Origin: Bowmanella denitrificans
GTDB taxonomy: Bacteria > Pseudomonadota > Gammaproteobacteria > Enterobacterales > Alteromonadaceae
NCBI RefSeq assembly: GCF_002887595.1
Contig: NZ_PEBU01000011.1
Coordinates: 62,001 to 126,000 of the forward strand
Length of the DNA: 64,000 nt
Reading direction: 5' to 3'
The position numbers and the translations under genes were made by a program. Below the pieces are notes generated by a model that saw only the letters and a list, made by a program, of their open reading frames with translations, made no database searches and was not told the origin of the DNA. Below, piece after piece: positions 45,928-55,412 of this stretch; position 1 is the first letter of the stretch; every line of letters begins with the position of its first letter.

Positions 45928-46944
45928 ATGGGATTATTTGAACGTTATCTGTCGTTGTGGGTGGCGCTGTGTATTGCCGCCGGAGTGTTGTTGGGTAATG
46001 CGGCGCCAGGGCTGTTTGCCCAGGTGGCGGCACTGGAATATGCCCATGTTAATCTGGTGGTGGCGGTGCTGATCTGGCTGATGATTTACCCGATGATGAT
46101 CCAGATTGATTTTGCCGCCATCAAAGATGTAGGTAAAAAGCCCAAGGGGCTGGCGCTAACCTTAGTGGTAAACTGGCTGATTAAGCCTTTTACCATGGCA
46201 CTACTGGGCTGGCTGTTCTTTAAAGGCCTGTTTGCCGACTGGGTCGACCCGCAAAGCGCCGGTGAGTATATCGCCGGGATGATTCTGCTGGGCGTGGCCC
46301 CTTGTACTGCCATGGTGTTTGTATGGAGCCAGCTAACCAAGGGCGACCCCAACTACACCCTGGTACAAGTGTCTATCAACGACATTATTATGATTTTCGC
46401 CTTTGCTCCTATCACCGCTTTTTTGCTGGGTATCAGCGATATCCAGGTGCCCTGGCAAACCCTACTGTTGTCGGTTGTGCTGTATGTGGTGCTACCGCTG
46501 ATTGCCGGTGCCATTACCCGCAAAAAACTGGATAAGGCCAATGATCACAGCCGCTTAAATGCTTTTGTCGCCAACCTTAAACCCTGGTCGATTATCGGGC
46601 TGCTGGCGACCGTGGTGCTGCTATTTGGTTTTCAGGCCGAAACCATTTTGGACAAGCCATTGGTGATTGGCATGATTGCCATACCGCTGCTGATCCAGAC
46701 CTACGGCATCTTTGCCATTGCCTACTTCGCGGCCAAACAGATGAAGCTGCCGCACAATGTTGCCGCCCCGGCCTGTATGATTGGCACCTCCAACTTTTTT
46801 GAATTGGCGGTAGCCGTGGCAATTTCCTTATTTGGTCTGCATTCCGGCGCGGCACTGGCCACTGTGGTGGGGGTGCTGGTCGAAGTGCCGGTGATGTTAT
46901 CGCTGGTCTGGTTTGCCAACCGCACCCGCCATTGGTTTGGATAA
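45928..46944 (+). CDS. acr3: Arsenite efflux permease Acr3
   Basis: 338 residues with ten hydrophobic helices. Family marks are '[20 protein letters not shown]', '[20 protein letters not shown]' with the conserved cysteine needed for As(III) transport, and '[18 protein letters not shown]' with the conserved glutamate. It exports arsenite made by ArsC. AAGGT lies upstream of the ATG. arsN follows after 4 nt. Confidence 0.95.
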   Translation: MGLFERYLSLWVALCIAAGVLLGNAAPGLFAQVAALEYAHVNLVVAVLIWLMIYPMMIQIDFAAIKDVGKKPKGLALTLVVNWLIKPFTMALLGWLFFKGLFADWVDPQSAGEYIAGMILLGVAPCTAMVFVWSQLTKGDPNYTLVQVSINDIIMIFAFAPITAFLLGISDIQVPWQTLLLSVVLYVVLPLIAGAITRKKLDKANDHSRLNAFVANLKPWSIIGLLATVVLLFGFQAETILDKPLVIGMIAIPLLIQTYGIFAIAYFAAKQMKLPHNVAAPACMIGTSNFFELAVAVAISLFGLHSGAALATVVGVLVEVPVMLSLVWFANRTRHWFG

Positions 46945-46948
46945 GCTT

Positions 46949-47458
46949 ATGTCACAGGAAGTACAGATTCGTTATGCCGGACGGGATGATATTCCGTCCA
47001 TCTGCGCTATCTACAATCAGGGCATTGCTTCAGGCCTGGGCACCTTTGAAACCCAGCCCAGAACCAACCGCGATATCGCCAACTGGCTAAAAACCGACAC
47101 TCTATACCCTGTGTTGGTAGCCGAGCAGTATGGCCAGGTACTGGGGGTTGCCCGCTTGTCTGAATACCGGCCGCGGGACTGCTATAAGGGCATTGCCGAG
47201 TTTTCTATCTATCTGGCCGATGAAGCCAAAGGGCTGGGCATAGGCACTAAGCTGTTAGCCGAGCTATTGGTAGCCGCTAACGCCTGGGGCTTTTACAAAG
47301 TGCTATCGCGCATTTTCACCTTTAATCAGGCCAGCCGCGCCTTATGCCGCAAACTCGGTTTTCGGGAAGTGGGGGTTTATGAGCGCCATGGGCAGCTAAA
47401 TGGGGAGTGGCTGGATGTGGTGATAGTGGAGTACCTGGTACCTGATACCTCAGAGTAA
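46949..47458 (+). CDS. arsN: ArsN-like GNAT acetyltransferase
   Basis: 169 residues of the phosphinothricin-acetyltransferase type: 'RYAGRDDIPSICAIYNQGIA', 'TFETQPRTNRDIANWL', 'EFSIYLADEAKGLGIGTKLL' (acetyl-CoA loop) and 'GFREVGVYERHGQLNGEWLD'. ArsN1-type enzymes N-acetylate arsinothricin, an arsenic-containing antibiotic, and their genes sit in ars operons, as here 4 nt after acr3. Phosphinothricin or another amino acid analogue is an alternative substrate. Confidence 0.85.
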   Translation: MSQEVQIRYAGRDDIPSICAIYNQGIASGLGTFETQPRTNRDIANWLKTDTLYPVLVAEQYGQVLGVARLSEYRPRDCYKGIAEFSIYLADEAKGLGIGTKLLAELLVAANAWGFYKVLSRIFTFNQASRALCRKLGFREVGVYERHGQLNGEWLDVVIVEYLVPDTSE

Positions 47459-47461
47459 CAA

Positions 47462-47483
47462 GGAGAGTGCTTCTGCACTCTCC
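47462..47483. terminator. Bidirectional hairpin between arsN and M49-like gene
   Basis: GGAGAGTGC / GCACTCTCC with a TTCT loop, 3 nt after the arsN stop and 10 nt from the stop of the convergent gene. No long T-run is present on either side. Confidence 0.65.
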
Positions 47484-47493
47484 CGGCAAGTAT

Positions 47494-49176
47494 TTACAGG
47501 CCCAGCACCGCTTTACCTTGTTTAAAGGTAATATCTACGGGGATGTTGGCACGGGTCAACTTAGCTAAATCTTCAGCCAGTTGTGTCTTAATAACCCCTT
47601 TGTCGGCGACCAGGCTGTCCACGCCTTGATAGTCACCATCTCCCTGCAACGTCAGTATCAGGTTAGATAGTGCATCAATGGCTTGCCCCATTTTTGCCAT
47701 ATCCACCTTATATAAACCCTGCTCGTCACGACTGAATGCGCCGTGCTCGGCAAAGAAATTAAAGCGGATCATATTGGCTTTACCATGGGCGCTGGATGCA
47801 CCAAAACGTACGCTGCGGAAGATACCCGCCATAAAGGTTACGTAGTAGTCTTCCAGTGTGCCCTCGGTGATTTCGCCTTTTTCCAGCAACTGCTGCACCA
47901 TGTACAGGCCAAGAATATCGGCCTTACCTTCTTCCAGCGCTGATGCATGTTCTTTTAACGCCTGGCGCACCGTTGCGCTGCCATCCAGGGTATTTTTAAT
48001 TCCCAGTCCATGTGCCACTTCATGGAACATGGTGTTGGCAAAGAAAGCGTCAAAGGTAATATGCTGGCGCTGCTCAGGCACGATTAACTGCTCGGCAATC
48101 GGCACAAGAATATGGTCAAACTTGGCCCGCATGGCGTTTTTCAACTGCAGGCGACGGGTGCCTTTTTCCAATTGCACCTGTTCGTCATTGGGCAGATTGA
48201 TGGCAATGGTTTTACTGCCGGCATTGGAATGACCCGCGTAATAAATTACGTCATACGCATTCAGGTCGGCGTCTGAGCCTGGCATTTCCTGCTTGTAAGC
48301 CGCGTCTACCGGTAAACCTTTTTGCAGCTCGGGCAGGAAGGCGGCGTATTTGGCCAGCTTGTCACTCCAGGCCAGATCTTTAATTAAAACATAGGCTTCA
48401 AAGGCGGCCCGATAGCCGTAGAGTTGATCTTCATAAGTCTCGATTGGGCCCAGTACTAATTCGATGGGATTGGTTTTCATGTCCATCCAGGCCATATCAG
48501 ATGGCTGATAATCATCGCTCAGCAGGGCATCAGCACGCATACTCAGGTATTGACCAAAGGCGGCATTGTCAGCCAGCTCAGCGGCCTGGCGCAGCAGATC
48601 TGCTGCCTGTGTCAGTTCCGCCTTGAAATACTGGGAGTAGGGAATCGCCTTGAGTGAACCTTTATCATCCCGCACCACCATGGAATAAAGGCCTTGTTTG
48701 TCAGCAAAATCGCTGGCTTCAAATTCTGCTTTGTTCATATCCTCGGGGTAAAATTCAGCCCCTAGTGGTTTTTCTGCGAAGCCACTTAGAAAGGGCTTGT
48801 CACCATTAAGGCGATCCCAGGGGCCGTAGTTTATATCGGCGAACTGACGAACTTTATCATCCTGGATGGATTGCAAAAACTGTGCTTTATCCTGTCCAAA
48901 GGCTTGCTTCCAGAATAGATCGTCCATGACTTTTGCCGCATCTATAAGCAGTGACAGCATCTGCTTCTGTCGCTGAGAAAGATGTGACAAGTCGCTGGAC
49001 AGGTCTACCGGATAATAGATATCCAGTCTGGATCCCAGTCCTTGTAATAACTCTGGTGCCGATGCAGTTGCTTGTGGTTGGGTCGTTGTTTGTTCTGTTT
49101 GCTTAGCAGGTTGGGAACAACCTATCAGTAGCCCGGAGGCCATCGCCATACAAAGGGTGATCTTTGCAAATTTCAT
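47494..49176 (-). CDS. M49-like (dipeptidyl-peptidase III type) metallopeptidase lipoprotein
   Basis: 560 residues with a lipoprotein signal (LLIGC, Cys20). The zinc motif 'FHEVAHGLG' gives His385-Glu386-x-x-His389, and 'ALEEGKADILGLYMV' about 40 residues later supplies the second glutamate (EExKAD), as in family M49. Classical DPP III has a six-residue HExxGH; this protein has HExxH, as in some bacterial members. It would cleave peptides in the periplasm. ATG 49176 has AGGA 5 nt upstream; a start at 49230 would spoil the signal peptide. Confidence 0.82.
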   Translation of the reverse strand: MKFAKITLCMAMASGLLIGCSQPAKQTEQTTTQPQATASAPELLQGLGSRLDIYYPVDLSSDLSHLSQRQKQMLSLLIDAAKVMDDLFWKQAFGQDKAQFLQSIQDDKVRQFADINYGPWDRLNGDKPFLSGFAEKPLGAEFYPEDMNKAEFEASDFADKQGLYSMVVRDDKGSLKAIPYSQYFKAELTQAADLLRQAAELADNAAFGQYLSMRADALLSDDYQPSDMAWMDMKTNPIELVLGPIETYEDQLYGYRAAFEAYVLIKDLAWSDKLAKYAAFLPELQKGLPVDAAYKQEMPGSDADLNAYDVIYYAGHSNAGSKTIAINLPNDEQVQLEKGTRRLQLKNAMRAKFDHILVPIAEQLIVPEQRQHITFDAFFANTMFHEVAHGLGIKNTLDGSATVRQALKEHASALEEGKADILGLYMVQQLLEKGEITEGTLEDYYVTFMAGIFRSVRFGASSAHGKANMIRFNFFAEHGAFSRDEQGLYKVDMAKMGQAIDALSNLILTLQGDGDYQGVDSLVADKGVIKTQLAEDLAKLTRANIPVDITFKQGKAVLGL

Positions 49177-49277
49177 AGTAGTCCTGTCGCTTTTTTTATT
49201 GGGTGATGAAACGGTGGAATTGATTGCCACTGCTCTATCTTACTGTACTTTTAATGCGGAGCCCAACGCATGCACCA

Positions 49278-49294
49278 TAACGGTTTAGCCGTTA
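49278..49294. other. Small hairpin in the divergent M49-like / HDOD gap
   Basis: TAACGG / CCGTTA with loop TTTAG, followed by a pyrimidine-rich stretch. The 234-bp gap 49177-49410 otherwise shows no gene or clear promoter pair. Confidence 0.35.
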
Positions 49295-49410
49295 CATTCC
49301 TTTTACTTTTCCATAAATTAGATGATACTTAGGGCGTTTGCGGGGCTAATGGGTTTTTGCCGGGCCCCTTCAAGGGAAATAATCATAACGCCGCTAATAA
49401 AGGTTGGAAT

Positions 49411-50247
49411 ATGTCCACAGAAAACGCCTTACTGACAATACTGGTAGAGAAAATTAATAACGACACACTAGTGCTTCCCACCTTACCAGCTATTGCCCTG
49501 AAGGTCCGTCGCACAGCCGATGATCCCGAAGTGAATTTAAATAAAATGGCTGATGTGATTGGCCAGGATCCGGCTCTTAGTGCCAGGATTATCAAAATTT
49601 CCAATAGTGCGTATATGGGACGTACCGTTAAGGTGGAAACCATTCATCAGGCGGTGACTCGTATTGGCTTGAGACAGGTTAAAAACATTGCCACCGCCCT
49701 GGCCATGGAACAGCTGTTTGTTTCCAAGAATCAAATTGTGCATGAGCATATAAATCAGGTTTGGGAGCAGACCATTGATGTGGTGGCCAATGCTATGGCT
49801 GCCTTGCAAGTGCATACCGAGCAAACCAAACAAAAGCGCTTAAATCTGGACATCATGACCCTGGCTGCTTTGGTACACAATATTGGCGTGCTACCAATTT
49901 TTACCGAGGCTGAGCGTCACGACGATGTGTTTGCCAATCCAACTTTTCTGGCTGTCGCAGTGCAGAAATTATCCGGTCGTATCGGTGGTGTTATCCTCAA
50001 AGAATGGGGTTTCCATGAAGAGCTGGTGACGGTGGCAGAAAATTGGCGAAATATGACCTATTTGCCAGAACAGGTTACTTACCTGGATTTTGTCCGTTTA
50101 GGGGCGGCACTTTGTGGCCATATGGGCAGTCAGAAAGATGCGGTGATGAATATCAGTCAGCAAAAGGGCCTGTTTAAGGATTTGAGTGTACTGGAAGCAG
50201 ACGAATTCAAAACTATGCGGGACAACGCCAAAGCCATTTTTCAGTGA
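49411..50247 (+). CDS. HDOD-domain signalling protein
   Basis: 278 residues dominated by an HDOD domain: 'VLPTLPAIALKVRRTADDPE' (about 21-40), 'VIGQDPALSARIIKISNSAY' and 'HQAVTRIGLRQVKNIATALA'. HDOD proteins are HD-fold relatives lacking the phosphohydrolase metal set. They are linked to signalling and stress pathways, but the function of this one is unknown. ATG 49411 has AAGG 8 nt upstream. It is monocistronic and convergent with rdgC. Confidence 0.9.
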   Translation: MSTENALLTILVEKINNDTLVLPTLPAIALKVRRTADDPEVNLNKMADVIGQDPALSARIIKISNSAYMGRTVKVETIHQAVTRIGLRQVKNIATALAMEQLFVSKNQIVHEHINQVWEQTIDVVANAMAALQVHTEQTKQKRLNLDIMTLAALVHNIGVLPIFTEAERHDDVFANPTFLAVAVQKLSGRIGGVILKEWGFHEELVTVAENWRNMTYLPEQVTYLDFVRLGAALCGHMGSQKDAVMNISQQKGLFKDLSVLEADEFKTMRDNAKAIFQ

Positions 50248-50253
50248 GATACA

Positions 50254-50277
50254 GCCCGGCGTCTGCAGGCGCCGGGC
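50254..50277. terminator. Hairpin between HDOD and rdgC genes
   Basis: GCCCGGCG (50254-50261) / CGCCGGGC (50270-50277) with an 8-nt loop, between two convergent stop codons. Confidence 0.65.
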
Positions 50278-50286
50278 CGATATTTA

Positions 50287-51189
50287 TCAGTCTTGTTCAG
50301 ACAAGGCAAAGGCCTGGTCAAGGGCTTTAATCAGCCGGATGACTTCGGCGGCCATCAGGCAAAAGTCTGCATCCATTCTGGCCAGTTGCTGGTCTTTGGG
50401 AATATCGTCGTTTTGCTCACGCAGTACATCACTGAATTTCAGGCGCTTCACCGTCAGGTCTTCCTGCAATAGTGCAGTGAGGGTCTCGTCCCAGTCCAGT
50501 GCGATTTTTTGTACCAGCTTACCATTTTGCAGGTGAAGCTGAATTTCTTCGGCATCCAGTGGCTGGTTTTTACAACGGATTATCGCGCCGTCCTCATCTG
50601 GTGATTTAAGCTCGGCTTCCTCCAGCAGGTCGAACCCCTGGGGAATGCTGTCACCTTTTAACCAGGCGGTCAGATCAGCGGCTAAACTGCGTCGACACAG
50701 TGGCACCACGGGTAAGGAGCCTATGGTTTTACGCAAATGAGCCAGGAAGGTTTCCGCTTTGCCATCGGCTGATGCGTCAACAACAACCAGATTGTCTTTT
50801 GTGGAGATAAAGCCAAAGGTATAACTGTCGCGGGTAAAAGCCTTGGGCAGCAATTGATGGGTTATTTCCTGCTTGAGCTCCTGCTTGGCCTTTTTGCCAA
50901 CTGGTGCACCGGTTTCACGCTCAATCTTTTCAACTCGTTGCTCAAGCTCTGCGGCTACTACGGCACCAGGTAATAAGCGCTCCTGCTTCTTCAGGCTTAA
51001 CAAGATGCGGCCGTCGGCAGCATGTACCAGGCTGTCTCCCTGCTTCAGAGGTGACGTCCAACCCATACTGGCGATGTCCTGGTTGCCACAGGGGCGAAAA
51101 GCCGCCTGGCTCAGCTTGTCCTGCAGGTCTTCAGGTGCTAAATCCAGAGGCTGGGAAAGGTGATAAATTTTAAGATTCTTAAACCACAT
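50287..51189 (-). CDS. rdgC: Recombination-associated protein RdgC
   Basis: 300 residues, close to E. coli RdgC (303). Family features include 'MWFKNLKIYHLSQPLDLAPE' at the start, 'FRPCGNQDIASMGWTSPL', 'GAVVAAELEQRVEKIERETG', and 'LPKAFTRDSYTFGFISTKDN'. RdgC is a ring-shaped DNA-binding dimer that limits RecA action. The gene is monocistronic. Confidence 0.96.
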   Translation of the reverse strand: MWFKNLKIYHLSQPLDLAPEDLQDKLSQAAFRPCGNQDIASMGWTSPLKQGDSLVHAADGRILLSLKKQERLLPGAVVAAELEQRVEKIERETGAPVGKKAKQELKQEITHQLLPKAFTRDSYTFGFISTKDNLVVVDASADGKAETFLAHLRKTIGSLPVVPLCRRSLAADLTAWLKGDSIPQGFDLLEEAELKSPDEDGAIIRCKNQPLDAEEIQLHLQNGKLVQKIALDWDETLTALLQEDLTVKRLKFSDVLREQNDDIPKDQQLARMDADFCLMAAEVIRLIKALDQAFALSEQD

Positions 51190-51264
51190 GGGACATTCCG
51201 CTGCTTAAAAGAGGGCGCAGAGTAGCAGGGATTGGTCAGGATGTCAGGCTAAGGATAAAGGAGA

Positions 51265-53013
51265 TTAATCACGCTTTACCGGGAAGTGAATGTTGTAACA
51301 TAAACCTTTGCCTTCCTCAGATTGGGCGTCAATCTGACCATGTAAGGCCTGGGTGACCAGGTTGTACATAATATGGGTGCCTAAACCGCTACCGCCTCGC
51401 CCACGTCGGGTAGTGAAGAATGCTTCGAACAGTTTATTAAGAAGCTGTTGCGACAAGCCCTTGCCGTCATCTTTGTATTGGATATGAATATTGTCATCCT
51501 GACGGCTGACCTTAATTTGAATGGTACCGGCTTTCTTGTTCTCAAAGCCATGGATCAGGGAGTTCATAATCATATTGGTAAATATCTGCGCGATAATACC
51601 TGGGGCGCAGCGTACCTGCAGATGCGCCGGGCAATCCACTTCGATTTTATGCTGGGTCTTTTTAAAATTGGGTGCCAGTGACTGAATGATTTCCTGCAAG
51701 TATTCACCCAGGTCAAAGTCACGCTCGGCCTCACTGGTTTGGTCAACTGCTACTTGTTTAAAGCTGGCAATGAGTTCCGAGGCACGGTTCAAATTGGTCA
51801 GCAGCAAGGTGGCCGTTTGCTGGCCCTCATTCAGGAAGGTTGCCATGGTTTTGGCGGTCAGGCTCTTTTCATCAAAGGCATGCTGCAGACCCTTCAGGCG
51901 TTCCTGCAGGAAACTGGCAGCAGTGACGCCCACTCCCAATGGCGTGTTTACATCGTGGGCTATGCCAGCAACCAGACCACCTAGCGATGCCATACGTTCT
52001 GACTCAACCAACTGATCTTTTGCCATTTGCAGGGTTTTCATTGATTCGGCCAGTTCGGCATTCTTTTTCAGTAATTCTTCTTCGACTTTGCGGCGATTTT
52101 CATTTTCCTGCTTCAATTCTTTCTGATGCACCATCAACTCGTCTTTCTGCTGCTCCAGATCCAGCATTATTTTACTTAACGAGGCGGTCTTGCGCGCCAC
52201 TTCCTGCTCCAGAGACAGGTTGTGTTCATCCAGTTTCAGATTGGCAGTACGCAGTTCGTCCTGCGCCTGATTCAGCTTATTCTGGAAGCGAATCAAATCA
52301 TCAACCAATTGATTGTAGGAGTCCTGTAACACCTTTAGTTCATTTTCTTCGGTTAATCGTACGTGCAGCTTGGACTGCTCCAGACGATTGATATCAAATT
52401 TGCTGATTTGCTCCGTGAGTTCGGCCAAAGGGTCGGTGAGCATACGCCGGAAGGCATTCAGAAACAGGAAGATAAGAAAGGCGGTTTTAATAAAGGCGTT
52501 GCCGATTAAAAAGAAAATACCAACTTCGATGCGCCCGAAAATAATTTCAAAACTGGAGTACAGGGTAACGTCACCCACCTGTGAAGTACGCCCGGAAAAT
52601 TCGAAAATCAGCGGAAAACTGTAGCCGAAGGTGCCACCGGCATGGTCGCGCATAACCCCTGTTGTGACGGGTTCCATCGGCTGTTTGTTAGTGCGGCCCA
52701 AATCCGCAATGTAATTGGCATTTTCATCGCGTATCTGCACACCATCGACGATGGGAAGTTCCATCAGTCCCTCTGCGATGGACACGGCCTGAGGAGTATT
52801 AAGTTCCCAAATGGCACGGGTCAGACTGGTGCTGAAGGTATTCTTAAGGGTTTGCAGTTCGCCTTCAATATGGTTTTTGGCGTTAAGGTATTCAGTGAAG
52901 ATCTGACCAAGGGTGACGATCAGGGTGAGGATAAAATAAACCGAAAGTACACGGGTCAACAGCTTCTTTGACAGCCCTGTTTTTACTTTCGACATTGAAT
53001 TTGACCCGCTCAT
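51265..53013 (-). CDS. Membrane sensor histidine kinase
   Basis: 582 residues. Helix 1 (about 18-40), a periplasmic domain of about 120 residues ('LTRAIWELNTPQAVSIAEGL'), helix 2 (about 160-185) and a HAMP region are followed by a long coiled coil (about 220-340). The kinase core has His353 in 'GIAHDVNTPLGVG', the N-box 'QIFTNMIMNSLIHGFE' and the G-box 'GRGGSGLGTHIMYNLV'. No response regulator is adjacent on the same strand. phoB is divergent but has its own PhoR. The signal is unknown. ATG 53013 has AGGAGTGG upstream. Confidence 0.88.
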   Translation of the reverse strand: MSGSNSMSKVKTGLSKKLLTRVLSVYFILTLIVTLGQIFTEYLNAKNHIEGELQTLKNTFSTSLTRAIWELNTPQAVSIAEGLMELPIVDGVQIRDENANYIADLGRTNKQPMEPVTTGVMRDHAGGTFGYSFPLIFEFSGRTSQVGDVTLYSSFEIIFGRIEVGIFFLIGNAFIKTAFLIFLFLNAFRRMLTDPLAELTEQISKFDINRLEQSKLHVRLTEENELKVLQDSYNQLVDDLIRFQNKLNQAQDELRTANLKLDEHNLSLEQEVARKTASLSKIMLDLEQQKDELMVHQKELKQENENRRKVEEELLKKNAELAESMKTLQMAKDQLVESERMASLGGLVAGIAHDVNTPLGVGVTAASFLQERLKGLQHAFDEKSLTAKTMATFLNEGQQTATLLLTNLNRASELIASFKQVAVDQTSEAERDFDLGEYLQEIIQSLAPNFKKTQHKIEVDCPAHLQVRCAPGIIAQIFTNMIMNSLIHGFENKKAGTIQIKVSRQDDNIHIQYKDDGKGLSQQLLNKLFEAFFTTRRGRGGSGLGTHIMYNLVTQALHGQIDAQSEEGKGLCYNIHFPVKRD

Positions 53014-53157
53014 CAGCCCACTCCTGTTAGACCAAGAATATGCGTAAAGGCAATATTAGACAAGCGTTTAGAATCGCTTAGCTGCAAGCATGTAAGATAC
53101 CCTGCACTGGCGAAATGGCATGTGGCGCTGAATGTGGCTTTTTAACATTACTCAACA

Positions 53158-53195
53158 CCAGGCTTCAGATAATTTAGTTTTAATCTGAAGCCTGG
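53158..53195. other. 13-bp perfect hairpin in the gap upstream of phoB
   Basis: CCAGGCTTCAGAT (53158-53170) and ATCTGAAGCCTGG (53183-53195) with a 12-nt loop lie in the 366-bp gap 53014-53379 between divergent kinase and phoB genes, about 120 bp before the Pho box. No gene is seen in the gap. It may end a small transcript or be a DNA binding dyad. Confidence 0.5.
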
Positions 53196-53314
53196 CCTGT
53201 CTGCAGCCATCCGTATGGCTTTTGCTGCTGGACTGGCAATTGCCAAGCGCAAAAATTATCATACCCCCATTCCCTGACAAGCTCAGGCGAATTTTGCATT
53301 GGCTTGTCAACAAG

Positions 53315-53348
53315 CTTTAATAAAACTGTCACAGATTCAACCAATAAT
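53315..53348 (+). promoter_or_regulatory. Pho box and -10 of phoB
   Basis: CTTTAATAAAACTGTCAC (53315-53332) matches the PhoB box in 16 of 18 positions. AATAAT (53343-53348) follows after exactly 10 nt. This implies autoactivation of phoB-phoR, as in E. coli. The last 14 bases of the box are identical to the one before the TonB2 operon. Confidence 0.85.
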
Positions 53349-53379
53349 TGCGGGCGTTTTCATGAAGAAGGTTAAAACC

Positions 53380-54069
53380 ATGTCAAAAAGAGTGTTGCTG
53401 GTGGAAGACGAATCGCCCATTCGTGAAATGGTAAAATTCGTACTGGAGCAATCCGGTTTCGAAACCATGGAAGCGGAAGATTATGATGTGGCGTTGGAAA
53501 TGGTTAAGGAACCCTATCCTGACCTGATCCTGCTGGATTGGATGCTGCCGGGTGGCAGTGGTGTGCAGTTGGCTAAGAAGCTGAAGCAACACGAACATAC
53601 CCGTGACATCCCCATTATTATGTTGACCGCCAGGGGGGAAGAAGATGATAAGGTGCGCGGCCTGGACGCCGGTGCGGACGATTATGTGACTAAGCCTTTT
53701 TCACCCAAAGAGCTGGTGGCCAGGATGAAAGCGGTGATTCGCCGGGTAACCCCCACTTCTGGCGATGAACCAATCGAGTTCAATGGTCTGGTGTTGGACC
53801 CCATTTCTCACCGAGTAACGGCCAAGGAAGATCCACTGGATATGGGCCCGACCGAGTTTAAACTGTTGCACTTTTTTATGACCCATAGCGAGCGGGTCTA
53901 TAGTCGTGAGCAGTTACTCGACAATGTCTGGGGTACCAATGTGTATGTAGAAGACCGTACCGTGGACGTACATATCCGTCGCTTGCGTAAAGCCATTTCC
54001 AGGCACAACCATGATGCGATGATTCAGACCGTCAGGGGGGCAGGGTATCGCTTCTCGGCTAAGGTCTGA
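53380..54069 (+). CDS. phoB: Phosphate regulon response regulator PhoB
   Basis: 229 residues, the same length as E. coli PhoB. The receiver has phospho-acceptor Asp53 in '[15 protein letters not shown]', Thr/Lys in '[10 protein letters not shown]' and '[15 protein letters not shown]'. The winged-helix domain has '[20 protein letters not shown]' and '[13 protein letters not shown]'. It activates Pho-box promoters under phosphate starvation. I use ATG 53380 (AAGG 9 nt upstream), giving the usual N-terminus; ATG 53362 would add six residues. Confidence 0.96.
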   Translation: MSKRVLLVEDESPIREMVKFVLEQSGFETMEAEDYDVALEMVKEPYPDLILLDWMLPGGSGVQLAKKLKQHEHTRDIPIIMLTARGEEDDKVRGLDAGADDYVTKPFSPKELVARMKAVIRRVTPTSGDEPIEFNGLVLDPISHRVTAKEDPLDMGPTEFKLLHFFMTHSERVYSREQLLDNVWGTNVYVEDRTVDVHIRRLRKAISRHNHDAMIQTVRGAGYRFSAKV

Positions 54070-54086
54070 ACGGGTTAGACAAGGAC

Positions 54087-55412
54087 ATGTATTACCCCTT
54101 CTCCTGGTGGAAAATTATCGGTCGATTAGTCGGCTACTTTTTGCTGGCGCTATTGATTGGTCTTTACTTTGACAGTCTGGCCGTGGCGTTTGCCCTGGCC
54201 GCATTGTTACTGCTTGCTCAGCACTACTGGAATCTTTATCGGCTAAATCGCTGGCTATGGCACAGCAAAAAGATGACGCCGCCTAAAACCACTGGGGTTT
54301 GGGAACATGTTTATGAGGGGATTTATTACCTTCAGCGACGAAATCGTAATAAACGCAAGGAATTGGGGGCTCTGGTTAAACGTTTCCGTGAAGGGGCGGA
54401 AGCCTTGCCTGATGCCGCCGTGGTGGTGGATGCCAATGCCTGTATTTCCTGGTGTAACCGGCTGGCCAGAATCGAACTGGGACTGCGTTGGCCGGAGGAT
54501 GCTGGCAGGCGGGTGGACAATCTGATTCGCCACCCACAGTTTATCGAGTTTTTTCACGAGGGTAATTTTGATTACCCCATCGAAGTCACTTCTCCTACCA
54601 ATATCGACAAGATCCTTGAATACCGCATTATGCCTTATGGGGAAAAGCACCTGTTACTGGTGGCAAGGGACGTGACCCGAGTGACTCAGCTTGAGGAAAT
54701 GCGCAAGGATTTCGTTGCCAATGTGTCCCATGAGTTGCGCACACCATTAACCGTGCTGAATGGCTATCTGGAAATGTTTAATGCCGATCCTCAGGCCTAT
54801 CCCCCTGCTTTTATGCAAAAGGCGTTTGCTGAGATGACCTCACAAACCCGTCGCATGCAGAGCCTGATAGAACAATTACTGATCCTGTCGCGGATAGAAG
54901 CCAGCGCTGAACGGGTGTATGAAAAAATTGTTGATGTCCCGCAAGTGCTGGCGGCGATTCAGAGTGAGGCTGGTGCACTGAATCAGGACAAAGGCCATGA
55001 CATTCAGTTTGAGGTTGATCCACAACTGCGTGTATTCGGCATTGAAACTGAGCTGCGCAGTGCGTTTTCCAACCTAATCTTCAATGCCATTCATTACACA
55101 CCAGGCAAGGGCAGCATTCGGGTTGGCTGGCGTCTGCACAACAAAACCGCGGAGTTTTATGTGCAGGATAATGGTGACGGTATCGCCGAAAAGCACCTGA
55201 CGAGACTGACAGAACGTTTTTACCGGGTGGATAAGGCCCGCTCACGCAAAACAGGTGGGTCGGGATTGGGGCTGGCGATTGTTAAACATGTGCTGACTCA
55301 CCATAACTCTAAACTGGAAATTGACAGCGAAGTCGGCAAAGGCAGTCGTTTTTCTTTTCGTTTTTCAACCGAGCTTACCGTGGTGCACAGTCATGCCAGT
55401 AATCAGAATTAG
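54087..55412 (+). CDS. phoR: Phosphate regulon sensor kinase PhoR
   Basis: 441 residues. Two closely spaced N-terminal helices (about 10-50) without a large periplasmic domain, a PAS domain (about 95-200), then the kinase with His215 in 'FVANVSHELRTPLTVLNGYL'. 'FSNLIFNAIHYTPGKGSIRV' (N-box) and 'KTGGSGLGLAIVKHVLTHHN' (G-box) complete it. This is the PhoR layout, which senses the Pst transporter state and not an external ligand. It starts 17 nt after phoB and overlaps the pstS start. Confidence 0.94.
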   Translation: MYYPFSWWKIIGRLVGYFLLALLIGLYFDSLAVAFALAALLLLAQHYWNLYRLNRWLWHSKKMTPPKTTGVWEHVYEGIYYLQRRNRNKRKELGALVKRFREGAEALPDAAVVVDANACISWCNRLARIELGLRWPEDAGRRVDNLIRHPQFIEFFHEGNFDYPIEVTSPTNIDKILEYRIMPYGEKHLLLVARDVTRVTQLEEMRKDFVANVSHELRTPLTVLNGYLEMFNADPQAYPPAFMQKAFAEMTSQTRRMQSLIEQLLILSRIEASAERVYEKIVDVPQVLAAIQSEAGALNQDKGHDIQFEVDPQLRVFGIETELRSAFSNLIFNAIHYTPGKGSIRVGWRLHNKTAEFYVQDNGDGIAEKHLTRLTERFYRVDKARSRKTGGSGLGLAIVKHVLTHHNSKLEIDSEVGKGSRFSFRFSTELTVVHSHASNQN

